The position numbers and the translations under genes are program-made. A DNA stretch of 64,000 nucleotides from Ursus arctos (Eukaryota > Chordata > Mammalia > Carnivora > Ursidae): NCBI RefSeq assembly GCF_023065955.2, contig NW_026622841.1, positions 16,254,501 through 16,318,500 of the forward strand, read 5' to 3'. Below the pieces are notes generated by a model. That model was given only the letters and a program-made list of their open reading frames with translations. It was not told the DNA's origin and ran no database searches. This document shows positions 11,555 through 21,854 of the stretch, in pieces (the first letter of the stretch is position 1; each line of letters begins with the position of its first letter).

Positions 11555-11860
11555 GCACAGCGTAACCGGTGGAGGTTGTGGCTTCCCTATGTTGTATACC
11601 TGCAATTAATAAAACATTGCGTGTCTGGGGCGCCTGGGTGGCTCAGTCGTTAAGCGTCTGCCTTCAGCTCAGGGCATGATCCCGGTGTTCTGCGATCGAG
11701 CCCCACATCAGGCTCCTCTGCTATGAGCCTGCTTCTTCCTCTCCCACTCCCCCTGCTTGTGTTCCCTCTCTCGCTGCCTGTCTCTCTCTCTGTCAAATAA
11801 ATAAATAAAATCTTTTAAAAAATAAATAAAAAAAAATAAAACATTGTGTGTCAACTATAT
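11555..11860 (+). mobile_element. L1: L1 3' tip with nested SINE
   Basis: 'gttgtatacctgcaattaat' and 'tgtgtcaactatat' are the end of an L1 3' UTR, split by the SINE at 11626-11834. Confidence 0.6.
11626..11834 (+). mobile_element. SINEC: Young-type SINEC
   Basis: Carries 'ctatgagcctgcttcttcct' and 'ccccctgcttgtgttccc'. An 18-base duplication with one mismatch ('aataaaacattgcgtgtc') sits at 11608-11625 and 11835-11852. Confidence 0.95.
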
Positions 11861-11874
11861 AAAGAAAAGAAAGG

Positions 11875-11929
<55 letters not shown>
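11861..11929. repeat. (AAAG)n microsatellite
   Basis: About a dozen perfect GAAA units with an imperfect left end, probably grown from the A-rich tail of the adjoining L1. Frames reading Lys-Glu-Arg-Lys here are artefacts. Confidence 0.95.
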
Positions 11930-12007
11930 GACAGATTCCATTGACAACTTTAAAGAGTTCTTGAGGAGGGGAGAAATTTGGCTGTCCCCCATCTCCATCC
12001 ATCCCCC

Positions 12008-12095
12008 TATAGAAGGCACCCAACATGGGGCTGGAACTCACGACCCCGAGTTCAAGAGCTGCACGCTGCACCCACTGAGCCAGCCGGGTGCTCCA
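12008..12095 (-). mobile_element. SINEC: Old short-type SINEC
   Basis: Reverse short subtype, 'cccaacatggggctggaact' to 'gagccagccgggtgctcc'. Confidence 0.8.
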
Positions 12096-12269
12096 TGATA
12101 CGTGGGCTTTAGCCTTGCAAGCGGGAAGGGTAGCGGTGCCACCCACTGAGCTGCGGACGCCGAAGGAAGGTCAGGTTAGGGTGAAGACCCCAAGTGTGCT
12201 CTATTCCTTGTAGAACCCGGCACTGTGCCTCTTTTCCATCACCCGACGTCTGATGCTCGGTTAAGCTAC

Positions 12270-12665
12270 ATGTCGTCACAACTGGCTACGTAATTTGTGG
12301 GGCCCAGTGCGAAATGAAAACGAGGGACCCTTGTTCAAAAAAGATTAAGAATTTTCTTTAAAGATTTTATTTATTTGTCTGTTTGTTTATTTATCTGAGG
12401 GAGAGAGTGAGAGAGAGAGAGAACCCAGGCGGGGCGGGGGGAGCAGAGGGAGAAGCAGACTCCCCGTTGAGCAGGGAGCCGATGTCCTGGGGGACTGGGT
12501 CCCAGGGCTCCAGGATCATGACCTGAGCTGAAGGCAGATCATGACCTGAGCTGAAGGCTTAACTGACCAAGCCACGCAGGCGCCCCAAAATGATGAAGAA
12601 TTTTAAGGTGTCAGAACATTAAGCCAGGCACGGGACTCGTCTGTGCTCCCACACCTGTGAAGCCA
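12270..12665. mobile_element. Ancient repeat split by SINE
   Basis: 'ggggcccagtgcgaaatgaa', 'cccttgttcaaaaa' and, after the SINE, 'acattaagccaggcacggg' and 'gtgaagccagcccc' match an old mammalian repeat I recognise but cannot name. Confidence 0.5.
12356..12587 (-). mobile_element. SINEC: SINEC with internal duplication
   Basis: Reverse copy longer than its neighbours because 'gatcatgacctgagctgaag' plus 'gca/gct' is present twice in tandem at 12514-12536 and 12537-12558. Imperfect flanking duplications read 'aagattaagaatttt' and 'aatgatgaagaatttt'. Confidence 0.9.
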
Positions 12666-12729
12666 GCCCCAGCACTGGCTTTTGCAAAACAACAAGGAAG
12701 AGGATCAAGTCTGGTTCATAGAGCCTATA

Positions 12730-13005
12730 AACTGTCGGGGTCAGAGGGATGTAAAGAGATAGTTATAAAAATTATCCTTATCTTTAAGAGATACATGCTA
12801 AATATTTGCTGATGGAATGATCTGGTATCTGGGTTTTGCTCTAAAATAATCCCGAGGGAAGGGGGAAGTGGGTGGAGTGTGTATCTGAAGCATCATTGTC
12901 CTGAGTTAATCATTGTTGAAGCTAATGATGGCTACCTGAAGATTCAACACAGTATTCTTCATATTTTTGTGTGTGTTTGGTATTTTCTGTAATTCAAAAA
13001 AAGTT
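12730..13005 (+). mobile_element. L1: Old L1 3' UTR fragment
   Basis: 'gagatacatgctaaatattt', 'gatctggtatctgggttt', 'attgttgaagctaatgatgg' and 'tttctgtaattcaaaa' follow an old L1 3' end in sense orientation. Confidence 0.6.
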
Positions 13006-13194
13006 TGAAGGAGAAGCAAGCAGGAACAGTATCACATGAAAAATGCTGGTACAGATGCTGGAATGAGGAGATTATTCGTATACGGTGTCCAGTCCAGCCC
13101 TGCTCCAGACTAAAAGCATGTTTGAAATTCATATATTCCAATTTGGAATTTGCATATGTATGTAGACAGTCTCAAAAAGAGCAGAATGAAGTGT

Positions 13195-13625
13195 TTCTTT
13201 GTCAAGATTTATGGGGGTATAATTGACATATAACATTGTGTAAATTTAAGGTTGTACGACATGGTGACTTGATACACGTATCTCTCTATCGAGAAAAGAT
13301 TACCGCGGTAAAGTTGGGTTACACATCCTTCACTCTCATAATTATCATTCTGTGGTGGTCGTGGTAGAACATTCAAGATCTGCTGTCTTAGCAACTTTCA
13401 AAGATGCAGAGCAATGTTGTGAACTCTAGTCAGCGTGCTACACGTTCCATTCCCCGACTTACTCTTCTCACCACCCGAAGTTTGCCCCCTTTGACCAACA
13501 TGTCCCCATCCCCCAGCCCTACACTCCCCTGTTCCTGGCGACCACCAAACTACTCTCTGTTTCTGTAAGGTCAGCTTTTTTTAGATTCCATGTATAAGTA
13601 AGATCCAGAATAAATTTGTGTGTGT
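13195..13625 (-). mobile_element. L1: Antisense L1 fragment
   Basis: 'gggtataattgacatataac', 'cttagcaactttcaaa', 'ccctttgaccaacatgtccc' and 'ttttagattccatgtataag' are the familiar antisense L1 3' region. Confidence 0.85.
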
Positions 13626-13629
13626 GTTT

Positions 13630-13835
13630 TTATAAAGATTTTATTTACTTATTTGAGAGAGAGAGAAAGCGAGAGAGCACAAGTGGTGGGGGTAAGGGGA
13701 GGAAGGGGCAGAGGAAGAGAGAGAAGCAGACTTCCCCCTGAGCAGGAACCCAATGTGGGCTTGATCCCAGGACCCCAAGATTATGACCTGATCTGAAGGC
13801 AGATGCCCAACCAACTGAGCCACCTAAGTGCCCCC
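13630..13835 (-). mobile_element. SINEC: SINEC nested at L1 end
   Basis: Reverse copy, 'aaagattttatttacttatt' to 'gagccacctaagtgccccc'. Imperfect 'ccagaat...' duplication on both sides. Confidence 0.9.
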
Positions 13836-13863
13836 AGAATGAGTTTTTAAAAGAGACATTTTG

Positions 13864-13990
13864 GGAGCACATGGCTGGCTCAGTCAATAGACCATGTGAC
13901 TCTTATATCTCAGGGTGGTGAGTTCAAGCCCCATGTTAGGCCTGGAGTCTACTTAAAATAATAATAATAAATAATAATAAATAAAACAAA
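13864..13990 (+). mobile_element. SINEC: Old short-type SINEC
   Basis: 'gggagcacatggctggctca', 'gagttcaagccccatgttag', then an (AAT)n tail at 13957-13985. Confidence 0.85.
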
Positions 13991-14004
13991 AGAGTTATTT
14001 TATT

Positions 14005-14365
14005 TTAGCTTTCTTTTGCTGCAAAACGAACTACCCCAAAACCTAATGGCTTAAAACAGCAATGATTTATTACGTCTCCCAATTCTGTGGGTCAACTGGG
14101 CAGTTCTGCTGTTCTTGCCTGGCTCACTTCCCAAGCCAGTGGATCAGCAGGGGCTGGACTGTCTTAAGATAACCTCTGGGCTGCGCTGGGCCGGCTGGGA
14201 TGGACCAGCGGGGACCCGGCCTCTCTCCATGTGGTCTTTCATCTTGGGCTTCTTCATAGCATGGTGGTCCCAGGGTTCTAAGAGGGCAAGAGCCAGAGCT
14301 GCCAGGCTCAGAGGTCACACAGCCTCACTTCTGGTGAATTCTATCGGTTAAAGCAAGTTACAAAG
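14005..14365 (-). mobile_element. MaLR-type LTR, antisense
   Basis: 'taccccaaaacctaatggc', 'tcccaattctgtgggtca', 'gcttcttcatagcatggtgg' and 'caagttacaaag' follow the reverse complement of an old MaLR-type LTR family. No internal retroviral region. Confidence 0.55.
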
Positions 14366-14377
14366 TTCCATCCCCCA

Positions 14378-14524
14378 CTTTTTTTTAAGTAGTCTCTATG
14401 CCCAGTGCAGAGCCCAATGCAGAGGTTGAACTCAAGACCCCGAGATCAAGACCCGAGTTGGGATCAAGACCTGAGCTGGGATCAAGAGTTGGAGGCCTAA
14501 CCGACTGAGCCACCCAGGGGCCCC
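14378..14524 (-). mobile_element. SINEC: Old short-type SINEC
   Basis: Reverse short subtype with an internal repeat of 'gggatcaagacctgagct'-like words at about 14437-14495, ending 'gagccacccaggggcccc'. Confidence 0.85.
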
Positions 14525-14737
14525 TTGATCGGAGGGACCGCAGAGAACTCACGGCTGTATTTAATTCGCATGTTTTCATAATGACCCTGAGACTCTCAAA
14601 CCCTGCTTGCCTGCCTGAGCCTAAAATTACTGAGAGGCCTCATATACTTCATATCTGACCGATGAGGCTGCGGGGAAGTCACTGTGGCTCCCGTGGACAG
14701 CTCTGCTATCACTAACCCCCTTGTCGCCGCTCTGCAG

Positions 14738-14832
14738 GGTGTCTGCTTCTCCCTCTCCCTCTGCCCCTCCCCCTGCTTGTGCCATCTCGCTTTCTCTCTG
14801 TCAAATAAATAAATAAATCTTTAAAAAAAAGT
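14738..14832 (+). mobile_element. SINEC: 5'-truncated SINEC
   Basis: Only the CT-rich body and 'caaataaataaataaatc' tail are present; the tRNA head is missing. Confidence 0.8.
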
Positions 14833-14924
14833 GTACAATTCAGTGGCATTCAGGACATTTACATGTTGTGCAATCACAGCATTTATCAAGTTCCTAAACA
14901 TTTTAGTTAGTTAGTTAAAAGATT

Positions 14925-14955
<31 letters not shown>

Positions 14956-15531
14956 TTTGTCAGAGAGACAGAGAGAGTACAAGCAGGGGGAGTGGCAGGC
15001 AGAGGGAGAAGCAGGCTCCCCACTGAGCAGGGAGCCTGACGTGGGACTCACAGACCCCAGGACCCTGGGATCACGACCTGAGCCGAAGGCGGATGTTTTG
15101 CCGACTGAGCCACCCAGCTGTCCCTCAAGCTCCTAAACATTTTTATCATCCCAAAAGTTAACCCCATACCCAGTGAGCAGTCTACCCCCATTCCCCACTC
15201 CCGCTACCCCTGGCAACCACCAATCTGCTGGCTGTCTCTGTGGATAACCTGTTCTGGAGGTCACATATGTGTGGAATCATACAGTACGTGGCCTTTCGTG
15301 TCTGACGTCTTTCACTTGGTGAATGTTTTCAAGTATCCTCTGCAGTGCAACATGCATCCGGCTTCATTCCCTTTTAGGAGTGAGTCACATTGCACTATAG
15401 AGACAGAACACACTTCAAGTGCTGGTTTCCCCATGTTCTTGCCAATACTTATTACGTTCATTTTTTTAAAAATTGTAGCCATCCCAGTGGATGTGAAGTG
15501 ATATCTCATGGTAGTTTCCCTCATGCACTTT
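14833..15531 (-). mobile_element. L1: Antisense L1 fragment with nested SINE
   Basis: 'tgtacaattcagtggcatt', 'aaccaccaatctgctggctg' and 'gatgtgaagtgatatctcat' are antisense L1. Split by the SINE at 14906-15125; another SINE abuts at 15532. Confidence 0.85.
14906..15125 (-). mobile_element. SINEC: SINEC with expanded tail
   Basis: A 19-base duplication 'caagttcctaaacatttta' at 14887-14905 and, with one mismatch, 15126-15144. The tail holds a long (TTTA)n run at about 14926-14958. Confidence 0.95.
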
Positions 15532-15708
15532 AAAAAAATAATAAATTTATTTATTTGTCAGAGAGAGAGCACAAGCAGGGGGAGCAGCAGGCAGAGGGAG
15601 AGAGAGAAACAGGCTCCCTGAGCCTGACGCGGAGCTCGATCTCAGGACCCTGGGATCATGACCTCAGCTGAAGGCAGACGCTCAACTGACTGAGCCACCG
15701 AGGCGTCC
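15532..15708 (-). mobile_element. SINEC: SINEC nested in L1
   Basis: A perfect duplication 'cctcatgcacttt' at 15519-15531 and 15709-15721. A short internal deletion is visible at 'aggctccctgagcctgac'. Confidence 0.95.
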
Positions 15709-15721
15709 CCTCATGCACTTT

Positions 15722-16021
15722 TTGTTTTCCGTTCAATTTGACATTTTCTCTGACTTTTGAAAACATCTTAAAAACAACCATTTATGTAGATTCTTTTTTC
15801 TGATAAATAATAGTCAACAATAAAGCATTTACTCTGTGAACTCACAGTGGGGCTGTCAGCCCCCAAACAACTACGTGACAGGACATGAATATGGGCTGGG
15901 CAGGTCTGTCTTCTGGGGATAAGCTAGGACCTGGGAGTCACAGATACTCTCCAGTCCTGGATTTGAAGTTGACACACTTGGACCTCCATCTTCTCTGTGA
16001 CACTGGGAGAATTATTTGGTC
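15722..16021. other. Stretch without gene
   Basis: Nothing recognisable beyond a possible remnant of the same antisense L1 near 15722-15780. Confidence 0.35.
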
Positions 16022-16380
16022 CTTGTATTAGTTTCCTAAGGTTGCCCAAATACCACAGACTGGGAGGCTGAAGCAACAGACATTTATTTTTTCACAGTTC
16101 CAAGATGAAAGTGTTGACAGGTGTGGTTTCTGCTGAAGCCACTCTCCTTGGTTTGTAGATGGTCGTCTTCACATGGCCTTTCCTCTGTGTGCATGCAGCC
16201 CTGGGGTCTTTTCCTCTTCTTATAAGGACACCGGCCATATTGGATTAGGACTCCACCCATATGACTTCATTTCACTTTACCTCTTCAAAGGCCCTCTCTC
16301 CAAATATAGCCACAATGAGCGTTAGGGCTTCAACATTTGAATTTGTGGGGGACGCAGTTCAGACCTTCAAAGCATGGGCT
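16022..16380 (-). mobile_element. MaLR-type LTR, antisense
   Basis: 'tattagtttcctaaggttgc', 'cttataaggacaccggcc', 'atattggattagga' and 'ctctccaaatatagccaca' reproduce the reverse complement of a MaLR-type LTR over nearly its whole length. Confidence 0.75.
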
Positions 16381-16779
16381 TTGTCACTGTAGAGATAACT
16401 GAAATCCATTTGGGAAGTTTTAAACAACTGGAAAGTAAAATCTCAGCCGTCTACGTGCCCTTCATTGTATTGTTAAGTCAGACCAGATGGTGAAAGAGGG
16501 CAGAAAAAGCTGTGCCCTTGGGGCCAGGAGAGGAGGACTTTCAGTTTAGAGGCTACCCCCCAAAGTCCTTTTATTTCTCTGGCCCAGGACTTTATGATGA
16601 GGATCAAAAGAGAAAATACATTTGAAATGATAAAGCCCCTTAAAAAGCAAGCCGCCATCATTACTGCTTTTCTTGTCCATAGGACGCAATCTCAGCTAGG
16701 CTACGTGGTTATCAATTTTGTCACTAAATGCCACCTCCTCGAGTGCTTGATTTACAACACTTGCCACTGAATTAGTAAT
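16381..16779. other. Stretch without gene
   Basis: No repeat or domain recognised. A 62-codon minus-strand frame at 16473-16661 is not supported by anything else. Confidence 0.35.
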
Positions 16780-17060
16780 GAATCAGCTTGTCTGTGAGTG
16801 ACAGAAAACCCCAAATAACAGTTGCTTCGCAAGAAAGACAAATTGAAGAAGGAAGCAATCTGCTTCAAGAAGTCTTCGGGGACCAATCCTTATGGTCCAA
16901 CATGGCGGCATCAGCATTCCCAACATCAGGATGCAAAAAGGATGACGAAAAAGAGAGAAGAGAAGGGTGGCGAGCCACACGAGCTTCATAGCCATCCATC
17001 CCAATGGCCAGAACTTAGTCACCTGGCCACACCTGACTGCTAGGGAGCTCAGCAAATGTA
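16780..17060. mobile_element. Possible ancient repeat
   Basis: 'gagtgacagaaaacccca', 'ccaacatggcggcatcagca' and 'gtcacctggccacacctgac' resemble a common old mammalian repeat (LTR or DNA type). Family and ends uncertain. Confidence 0.4.
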
Positions 17061-17227
17061 ATCATTATGGGCAGCCTTGTTCTCTGAAAAAATGCTTATT
17101 ACTAGGAAAGATGAGAAAAAGACATATTGCAGAAAACTAGTTGTCTCTGCCTTATAATGTGCTCCTCAGATCCTCTGAACTTGGGCAGTTACGTAAATCA
17201 ATCAATAAAAAGTTGCTGAATAAGCCA

Positions 17228-17410
17228 GGAAACATAGAGTAGTCCTCCCCTTACCCAAGACCCCAGTGGATTCCTGAAACTGTGGATAGTACCCAACCCT
17301 ACGTGTACTAAGGGTTTTTCTTGTACATACACACTTATGACAAAGGTTAAGGTATAAATTAGGCATGGTAAGAGATTAACAACAACAAAATTGATAAAAT
17401 ATTATTGATT
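17228..17410 (+). mobile_element. Possible old DNA transposon fragment
   Basis: 'gaccccagtggattcctgaa', 'actgtggatagtacccaac' and 'ataaattaggcatggtaaga' match a frequent mammalian repeat that I recall as DNA-transposon related. Confidence 0.5.
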
Positions 17411-17639
17411 GGCTGTAGCTTAAAGCCTCGTTGGCTGTTCGTGACGGCTTGGCCTTAGGTTTCAGTGTTGTAAGCTGGAGGCACATACAGGCTTAGATTT
17501 TGCTTTGCTTCCATGGACCACCACGACATTAGAGCCAGCTCAGTCTAATGGCCTCCCTGTTTAATTAACTTAACAATTATCATTTTTTTTTGTATTATCA
17601 TTAGCAATAGTTTGTTTATACAGTGAGACAGAAGTCAAA

Positions 17640-17965
17640 AAAATGAGTCATTTATTTATTGACCACCTACTCTATGGGAGCCACTGTTCTGGGCCCCAGA
17701 AATATCCCAGAAACCCAACGGGTTCCTGCTGGTCTGGAGTTCACATTCTGGTGGGAAAACAGGTGAGAAACACATGGATGAAGGAAATGCAAGGAGGATA
17801 CAGGAAAACGGTCATGAAAACAGGTCTTCTTATCTCACTGTGGGACGGGCACTGTACTAAGGTTTTCCATGCGTTTTCCTAGTTAATCCTCAGAACAACC
17901 CTAGAGGCAGAGTATCATTATCCCCATTTTACAGATGAGGAAAACAGAGGCTCAGGGAAAGTACG
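17640..17965 (+). mobile_element. MIR: Ancient repeat plus MIR
   Basis: 17640-17800 starts 'atttatttattgaccaccta' and continues like an unassigned old repeat. 17830-17965 reads 'ttaatcctcagaacaaccct', 'ccccattttacagatgagg', a clear sense MIR. Confidence 0.7.
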
Positions 17966-18184
17966 GTGCTAGTGAACAGCAGAAATAAGAGCCTGACTTC
18001 TCCGTGGCCACGTTTCGCTGCCTGCCTTTCTTGTGGGGGTTGTTTCGCTCTCATTTTCAAATACAGCTTCCAGTGGATGGGAGTAACATTGTATAAAGCA
18101 AGGAATCTTTCAAATATGTTCTTTGTAGTAATTTATTGTGCTTCTGCTCTTAAAGAATATTCCTGGAAGTGTACTTTATCTAAA

Positions 18185-18310
18185 TGAAGCCTCTTCCTGG
18201 GAAAACGACTTAATCAGCTTCCATGTCCCTGAGGTCAAACGCTCTGAGTCAGCCTGCACTAATGACCGCTTTAATCGGAGGTCTGTTTAATTTATTTTTC
18301 TCCTGAACTG
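18185..18310. promoter_or_regulatory. Candidate regulatory patch
   Basis: Single-copy patch containing an AP-1/Maf-like word 'ctgagtcagc' (18243-18252), 'ctaatgac', 'tttaatcgg' and 'gaggtcaaac' in 70 bases. Motif clustering is seen; enhancer role is a guess. Confidence 0.2.
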
Positions 18311-18537
18311 AGGTTCTTTGGCAGAGAACTTGAGAAATCTCATACCTCCCAACTTGGGAACGCCTACGCTAGGAGCTGGAAATTGCAAAGCAGCACAATT
18401 GACTGCCGAGATTTTAGGAAGATACATCCAGAGACCTTCAGAAGGCTACAGGTATGCAGACCTTCACGCCAGCAAAACAGTCCCCATTAAATGTACTTAT
18501 ACATTGGATGGTGTGATTGCTGAAATATCATCTTTTT

Positions 18538-18732
18538 TTTTTAAAGATTTTATTTATTTATTTGACAGAGAGAGAGACAGCCAGCGAGAAAGAGAACACA
18601 AGCAGGGGGGAGTGAGAGAGGAAGAAGCAGGCTCCCAGCGGAAGAGCCCGACGTGGGGCTCGATCCCAAAACTCCGGGATCACGCCCTGAGCCGAAGGCA
18701 GACACTTAAGGACTGAGCCACCCAGGCGCGCC
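18538..18732 (-). mobile_element. SINEC: Young-type SINEC
   Basis: Reverse copy. A 17-base duplication 'tgaaatatcatcttttt' at 18521-18537 and 18733-18749. The same word starts a third time at 18853. Confidence 0.95.
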
Positions 18733-18749
18733 TGAAATATCATCTTTTT

Positions 18750-18852
18750 AAAAAAAATTATTTAAGTAATCTCTACACCTGACGTGGGGCTCGAACTCAT
18801 GACCCTGAGATCAAGAGTCACATGCTCTTCTGACTGAGCCAGCTAGGTCCCC
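18750..18852 (-). mobile_element. SINEC: Old short-type SINEC sharing the target site
   Basis: Reverse short subtype, 'aagtaatctctacacctgac' to 'gagccagctaggtcccc', with 'tgaaatatcatc' on both sides (18733 and 18853). Confidence 0.9.
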
Positions 18853-18864
18853 TGAAATATCATC

Positions 18865-19078
18865 ATTTAAACATCATGGTGGACAAGGCCATGTCACATC
18901 TAATCTGACCTCCAGTGAATTTTACTCTACAGCTTAGCCCAAACTTTCTGTTTCTTTTTCCCCACTAAGAATCATTACCTCTTTAAACATGCCCAATTTC
19001 TCTCTACCTCCAGGTTTTTTTCTTTTTCAGGGGTCTGAGTATTTCTCTCTTTACATGAGCAATGGCACATCCAATTAC
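18865..19078. other. Stretch without gene
   Basis: Pyrimidine-rich single-copy DNA; nothing recognised. Confidence 0.35.
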
Positions 19079-19090
19079 AAGTAGGAACCA

Positions 19091-19218
19091 ATGGGGCGCC
19101 TGGGTGGCTCAGTCGGTTAAGCATCTGACTCTTGATCTCAGCTCAGGTCTTGGGAGTTCAAGCCCTGTGTTGGGCTCCACGCTGTAGCTACTTTAAACGA
19201 ACACAAACCAAAGAAACC
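19091..19218 (+). mobile_element. SINEC: Short-type SINEC
   Basis: 'ggggcgcctgggtggctcag' head without CT body. The duplication 'aagtaggaacca'/'aaataggaacca' sits at 19079-19090 and 19219-19230. Confidence 0.92.
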
Positions 19219-19416
19219 AAATAGGAACCACTAAGACTGATGGAGACACAGATGCTCGGAGGCTCCTTTACCAGCCATGGAACACAGCGCGCCTGCTCTC
19301 AGTGAGCGAGGTGCAAATTTGTGGCTCGGCAAAGTTAGGAAGAACTCCATGACATTTACACTTGAGCCACGGATGAAAAGTGGACACTATTGATGCTACA
19401 GTGCCAAGAACACAAT

Positions 19417-20150
19417 GTATTAATTTCCTATTACAGCATGAGAAATGATGCTAAAATACAGTAGCTTGAAACGAAACAAAAGTTGGGGTGCCTGGGTGGC
19501 TCAGTCAGTTTTGTCTGCCTTTGGCTTGGATCATGGTTCTGGGGTCCTGGGATCAAGCCAGTGTCTGGCTCCCTGCTCACTGGGGAGCCTGCTTTTCCCT
19601 CTGCCCTCTGCCTGTGCTCTCTCTCTCTCGCTCTCTCTCTCAAATAATAAATTTTAAAAATCTTAAAAACAAAAACAAAACAAAAGTCATTTATTATTGC
19701 TCTTGGCTTCTGTGGGTTAGGAATTGAGACAGGGCACAGCAGGGATCATTGATCTCTGCTTCACGGTGTCTGGTCCTCAGCTGGAGGCCTGGAAAGCCTG
19801 GGGGCTGACATCATCTGACTGCATGTTCATTCTCATGTCTGGGGCTCACGCCCAGGAGGCTGGCTGTTGGCAGGTGGCGGGTGGGAGGGGAGCAAAGGAT
19901 CTTCGTCAGAACAGCCACACTTGGTCTCTGAATGTAGCTTGGGCTTCCTCACAAAATGGTGGTTGGATTCAAAGGACAAGCACCTCAAGAGGGAGAGGGA
20001 CAGAGAGAGACAGAGAAAGAACCAGGTGGACACTGCGACTTTCTACTGTTTGGTCCAAAAGTCCCATGGTGTCACTTCTGCTGTGTGCCGTCAGTCAGAG
20101 CAGCCACCGCCACCACCCAGATACAAGCTGTTGGGGGAGACGTTGCTTCC
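19417..20150 (-). mobile_element. MaLR-type LTR, antisense, split by SINE
   Basis: 'tattaatttcctattacagc', 'aaatacagtagcttgaaac', then after the SINE 'catttattattgctcttgg' and 'gcttcctcacaaaatggtgg'. Frames in 19724-20204 lie inside this repeat. Confidence 0.55.
19485..19675 (+). mobile_element. SINEC: SINEC nested in LTR
   Basis: 'ggggtgcctgggtggctcag' head, CT body, 'caaataataaatttt' tail. 'aaacaaaag'-like duplication on both sides. Confidence 0.9.
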
Positions 20151-20419
20151 TCTGGTGGGAGGAGAGACAGTCCCATCGTAGGAAGAGCACATGAGCCAGG
20201 ATAAACATGTAGGTGTGGTTCTCTCTGGAAAATATCATCTGCCACAGAGGTAGGCGGAGCTCAGCAAATACTGAGTCCATCTGTGAGTGCTAACCACCTG
20301 CTCGCAAAGAAGTGACCATCCAGCGGCTGGAATCAAGCACAGAGTCATAGAACTCTTCTGCTCAGTGGCCCCTAAGATCCACTAGCTGCATGCTTCTTCG
20401 CCGTCTGTGTACCTCCAAT

Positions 20420-20520
20420 GGTCTGCTCTGGGAGAAGTACTGTGCTGTGTCCGAGTCCTCGGACAAGTTAGCTCATCTCCCCCAACTTCTGTTTCCACTT
20501 ACAAAATGGAGTGATCGACC
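20420..20520 (+). mobile_element. MIR: Possible MIR
   Basis: 'tccgagtcctcggacaagtt', 'cttctgtttccacttacaaa' and 'atggagtgat' follow the MIR core with many changes. Confidence 0.45.
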
Positions 20521-21854
20521 TGGCCAGGAAAATTGATTCGAGATCTTTGACATAAAGTAAAACAATGACTGTGGGTTCTTTCAATATCATATGGGAGCGC
20601 TGTCCAGCCCAACACCCTCCCAGATTTTATTTAATTCTTTAGAAGGTGTATTTTTGTTTGTCTTGCCATTTACTAATGACTAATGGCCACATTCTCTGAA
20701 GTTCCATGTTAACTTGTAGATTTTCAAGACTAGGGAAGATGACTCCAGAGGTGGTAGTTTTCTTGCCCCATAGACATTTACCAGTTTTGTCTGTAGCTTA
20801 GAAAACTTATTTTAGGACGTCTTTCCTGACTGACCGCACAGACATCTGTTCATCAAGTTCGCCTTTGAACCAGCTTTACCATCCTCCTAGCACCCTCATG
20901 AATTAGCTACATAAATAATTGACATGTGTTCATTCTATATTTATCTGAGAGTCGGGGTTTTAGCTTTTTGAAAATTATACTTTGATAGTCCAAAGTCCTA
21001 TGCACCGTGGGGAAAAAATAAAAGTAATTAGTGTCCTAGCTATTCACTGGAGGAAGTGATCTGAAGAGGGCCAGGACGAATTTATAGGAAAGACTTTTTT
21101 ATAGAAAGACTTTCGAGAAGGTCTCGATAGATGTGAATACTTTCAGAATGGGGAGGGCGTTTGAGGGCTGGGGGATCTTCGGTGCAGAAGGGCCAAGTAA
21201 GTGGGGAAGTCAATGAACGAACCAGAAAGCCACGGTCTGGAGAGGGTAATAAATAACATTTTGAAACTAACCACAGGAAAGGCTATTGATAACCTCACCA
21301 TTTCACCAATCGTGAATGATTAAGACTAAACCCAGCAGTCGTTATGTATTTAAATTGTATTCGGTTTTCTTTTGCGCTTGTGTTCTTTCGCTGTTTTCAA
21401 CACAGAGGAAGTAGCAATGTGGTTGCTTCGGTTTATAGTGAAGTCCTGCTCTCCCTGCACGAGCCTGCACGGGTGGACTTTCCTGGGCTTAGTTTAGAAA
21501 GAATGAAATAGTGCTCTTGGTCATAAAGTTCTAATTTTTTCTCCTGGGCTCCGCAGAGCCATCCAGGGAGAAAAGCCGGTGCCGATGCAGGGGGTTCGGA
21601 TTACCAGCTAGCCTGGTAACATATAGAAAAAAAGAAGTCCTTTTCTGCCTTTGGAATCTTTCTTTAAAACTCATGAATCTCTTACTCTGTAAATTACAAA
21701 ATGATCAAGGCCAACACCCGGAAGCAGCCAGGCCAGCTCCTTGCAGAAAGCCACGGGGAAGGAGTCCTGTTTCAAAACGCGGACTTTAAATCACCCCCTT
21801 TCTACACACCTCACTTGTGCGGCTGGATCTCGGCTTTCCGATGCTTCTTTGTTT
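20521..21854. other. Long single-copy stretch, no gene seen
   Basis: About 1.3 kb. 20820-20950 may be decayed L2 ('gtctttcctgactgaccgc'). The rest, notably 21300-21530, has no repeat signature and could contain conserved non-coding DNA. A 61-codon plus frame at 21701-21886 runs into antisense L1 and is not convincing. Confidence 0.35.

Noticed and set aside
11844..12098. Lys/Glu/Arg-rich frame
   Set aside because: Translation of the (AAAG)n microsatellite plus an old SINE.
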